Positions 62,227 through 64,000 of a DNA stretch of 64,000 nt are shown piece after piece. Each line of letters begins with the position of its first letter. The stretch's first letter is position 1. Under the pieces are notes generated by a model. That model was not told the origin of the DNA and ran no database searches. It saw only the letters and a program-made list of their open reading frames with translations. The stretch is from Spirodela intermedia. Its lineage: Eukaryota > Streptophyta > Magnoliopsida > Alismatales > Araceae. The translations under genes were made by a program, and so were the position numbers. Location: assembly GCA_902729315.2 (NCBI GenBank), contig LR746278.1:1685001-1749000 (forward strand), in the 5' to 3' direction.

Positions 62227-62236
62227 CTTTATATCC
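62227..62236 (+). promoter_or_regulatory. TATA box of the WRKY gene
   Basis: The sequence CTTTATATCC would place transcription start near 62260, giving a leader of about 175 nt without an upstream ATG overlapping the WRKY frame from 62104. Confidence 0.5.
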
Positions 62237-62435
62237 CCATAACCATGGTCCCTGCAACTCCACGCCTTCATATCTCCCCCGGAGCCTCTTCCTCCTCCCG
62301 TCGTCTTCACAGCTCGGTGAAGAGAAGGATAACAACGGGGGAAAGGAAGAGGAAGCTGGAGACCTCTTTGTTTTCTGCACCGAGAGCTCGGAGACCGGCC
62401 GCCGCCATTCCCTCTGGTTCGCAAGCGCCCCGGCT

Positions 62436-63502
62436 ATGGAGAACGGCGTCGCCTGGGACCCCAGCCGGCTCATCAGAGAGCTGACGGACGGGCAGGAGCT
62501 GACGAGGCAGCTCGAGACCCACCTCGACCAGTCCCCACCCGAATACTGCAAGTCGTTGTTGCAGAGCATCCAGTCTGTCCTGCACAGGGCCACCTCGCTG
62601 GCCAAATCCTTGGCCGACTACGATGGCGGAGACTCCCCGCGCTCCGCCAGCGGCAGCGACGATTCCCGCCGCCCCGTCGCCTTCGGGGATCAGGACCCCC
62701 GGGAGATCTCCAAGAAGAGGTAGACCCTGTTCACAGCGCCGCCCATCCGCCGCCACTGCCGCTAGATTTCCGGGGGGAGAACTCACCGTCTTCGTCGTCT
62801 TCGTTGCAGGAAGATGTTGCCGCGGTGGAAGAAGCAGGTGAGGGCGAACCCGGGGACGAGCCTAGAAGGCCCGCCGGAGGACGGCTTCAGCTGGAGGAAG
62901 TACGGGCAGAAGGATATCCTCGGGGCCGCCCATCCGAGGTGAGCTTCCCGGCCGCCCTCCTCCTCCTCCGGCGACGGCGAAACCTCCACCTAATCCCGGC
63001 GAGCCGACTTTAAATCTGCAGGGGTTACTACCGCTGCACCCACCGGAACACGCAGGGCTGCCCGGCGACGAAGCAGGTGCAGCGGGCCGACGGCGACTCT
63101 TCCGTCTTCAACGTCTTGTACAAGGGGGAGCACGTCTGCACCCAGAGAGCGAACTCCTCGCCGATGCCGGTGCTGGAGCAGGGGCACAGCTTCGTCGTCG
63201 ACGGCAGACCAGGCCTGACTGTGATAACCCAGGAGCTGCCGCTGGCTTCTCCCTCATCCTTCTCCTCCATTCCATCGCCGGCGAGCCGCATCTTCTCCTC
63301 GCCGGCGACCCGCTTCTCGTCGCCGTTTGTCTCTCCCTCCACCGCCGGGAAAACCCACTTCGGGGAGGGGTTCCCCGGAGGCTGCCATGGCCGAGCTCTG
63401 GAAGAACTGGGGGAGATACTCTCAGCGTCCAACACCAGCTCACCGGCCATGGACCTGGAGTTCCTGGTGGACGTCGACTTCGACAACAGCTTCTTCACCT
63501 GA
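62436..63502 (+). CDS. Group III WRKY transcription factor (WRKY41/53 type)
   Basis: Three exons: 62436-62719, 62810-62938 and 63022-63502, giving 297 aa. The N-terminus (RLIRELTDGQELTRQLETHL, then a second helix) is the leucine-rich helical region of group III. A basic nuclear signal KKRKMLPRWKKQV precedes the WRKY domain: WRKYGQK at about 123-129, then a zinc finger with spacing C-x7-C-x23-H-x-C (CTHRNTQGC ... GEHVC), which is diagnostic of group III. The intron splitting the domain after the codon for Pro (within the Arg of HPRGYYR) is the conserved group III site. The C-terminal part is Ser/Pro-rich and ends acidic (LEFLVDVDFDNSF), a likely activation region. Group III members act in senescence, salicylate and drought or pathogen responses. 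The gene's upstream region is rich in W-boxes. It may correspond to WRKY53 or WRKY41; which one cannot be settled here. Confidence 0.95.
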
Positions 63503-64000
63503 GATTCCCGCAGAGGCCCTCACCTTCCTCCCTCAATTAGGTCACCAGACTCCCCCCACAAAAGCTCGGATCTTCAGGTTCCTGCCAGAAACTTACCTAT
63601 TTTTCCTCCCACCCCTGAAATAATAACCGGGCTGTGACATTTTTTCTGCTCATCTTAGATTAATAATACTGTATATCATACCGGAGCTTGAACTGAGACC
63701 ACCTGCAAATATGCCAGAGAGACCGGGCAACCGTCAAATCAATCTCTAAGATTTTTACACCAATAGCACCCACAGGGTGAAGAGGATAGCTCGGAAGCTT
63801 CTCCGAAGGAGATTCCCATAAACAGATAGCTTCTGCTCTGGAACAGCCTCTACCAGCTTTTGTTGCCTTCCCCCCCCCCCCCCCCCCCTGAAGAATCAAG
63901 AAAACACAGTGAAAAGAAGAATATATGCATGTATATTTGCTCAACATAATATTAAGAAACTGCAAAAAAAAAAAGCTAGAACATATTTCTAGAATTCCTT
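63503..64000. other. WRKY 3' flank
   Basis: No gene is supported. It contains a 19-C run at 63870-63888 and poly(A) at about 63964-63974. Confidence 0.5.

Larger units (their letters stand above)
59655..62435. other. Intergenic: TROL 3' flank and long WRKY upstream region
   Basis: I see no gene in these 2.8 kb. It holds many W-box motifs (separate entry), an AT microsatellite-like tract near 61441-61475, a (TC)n microsatellite at 61889-61932 and the WRKY core promoter. Open frames in it match no family. Confidence 0.55.

Noticed and set aside
62104-62484. 126-codon frame overlapping the WRKY start
   Set aside because: Low-complexity Pro/Ser/Arg composition, no family match, and its ATG lies upstream of the probable TATA box at 62227.
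1-64000. CRISPR arrays, rRNA, tRNA and prokaryotic operons
   Set aside because: No regularly spaced repeats, no convincing tRNA A and B boxes, and all genes have spliceosomal introns.

Overview
The window is nuclear DNA of a flowering plant. It holds eleven protein-coding genes with GT-AG introns (one GC-AG), GA/CT microsatellites, TGGGCC promoter elements and plant-only families (PYL ABA receptor, WRKY, CNGC, FtsH11, TROL). I cannot name the species. I see no bacterial, viral or organellar segment, no CRISPR array, no convincing tRNA or rRNA, and no transposon with recognisable protein remains. Each gene model was assembled by hand from splice sites so that reading phase is kept at every junction and the protein follows its family. 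Coordinates are first to last coding base; UTRs are not resolved.

Layout, left to right: UBR7-like E3 ligase (24-3722, -); SDE2 (4836-7078, -); leucine-rich-repeat protein (8165-10749, -); clade A PP2C (11251-13634, -); CNGC1-type channel (14503-22521, -); a PP2C of the At5g53140 type (about 25467-32157, +, 5' end uncertain); PYL8/9-type ABA receptor (33280-34581, +); FtsH11 protease (37248-51523, -); TEX30-like alpha/beta hydrolase (52465-54785, +); TROL/STR4 (55603-59654, +); group III WRKY (62436-63502, +). The five leftmost genes all read leftward. FTSH11 and the hydrolase are divergent and share a promoter region built of a threefold tandem repeat.

Functionally, the window links two halves of the ABA perception module, a PYL receptor and a clade A PP2C co-receptor, within about 20 kb. 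The clade A PP2C has ABRE and CE3-like motifs upstream. Several neighbours are stress or organelle proteins: a calcium-permeable channel, FtsH11, TROL and a group III WRKY with a W-box-rich upstream region.

The strongest overall observation is gene order. As I recall Arabidopsis, CNGC1-PP2C-PYL8-FTSH11 lie together on chromosome 5 (At5g53130-53170), SDE2-CNGC13-PYL7-TROL on chromosome 4 (At4g01000-01050), and WRKY53-LRR-UBR7 in a third place (At4g23810-23860). This window carries all three sets in one interval, which looks like the unduplicated ancestral arrangement.
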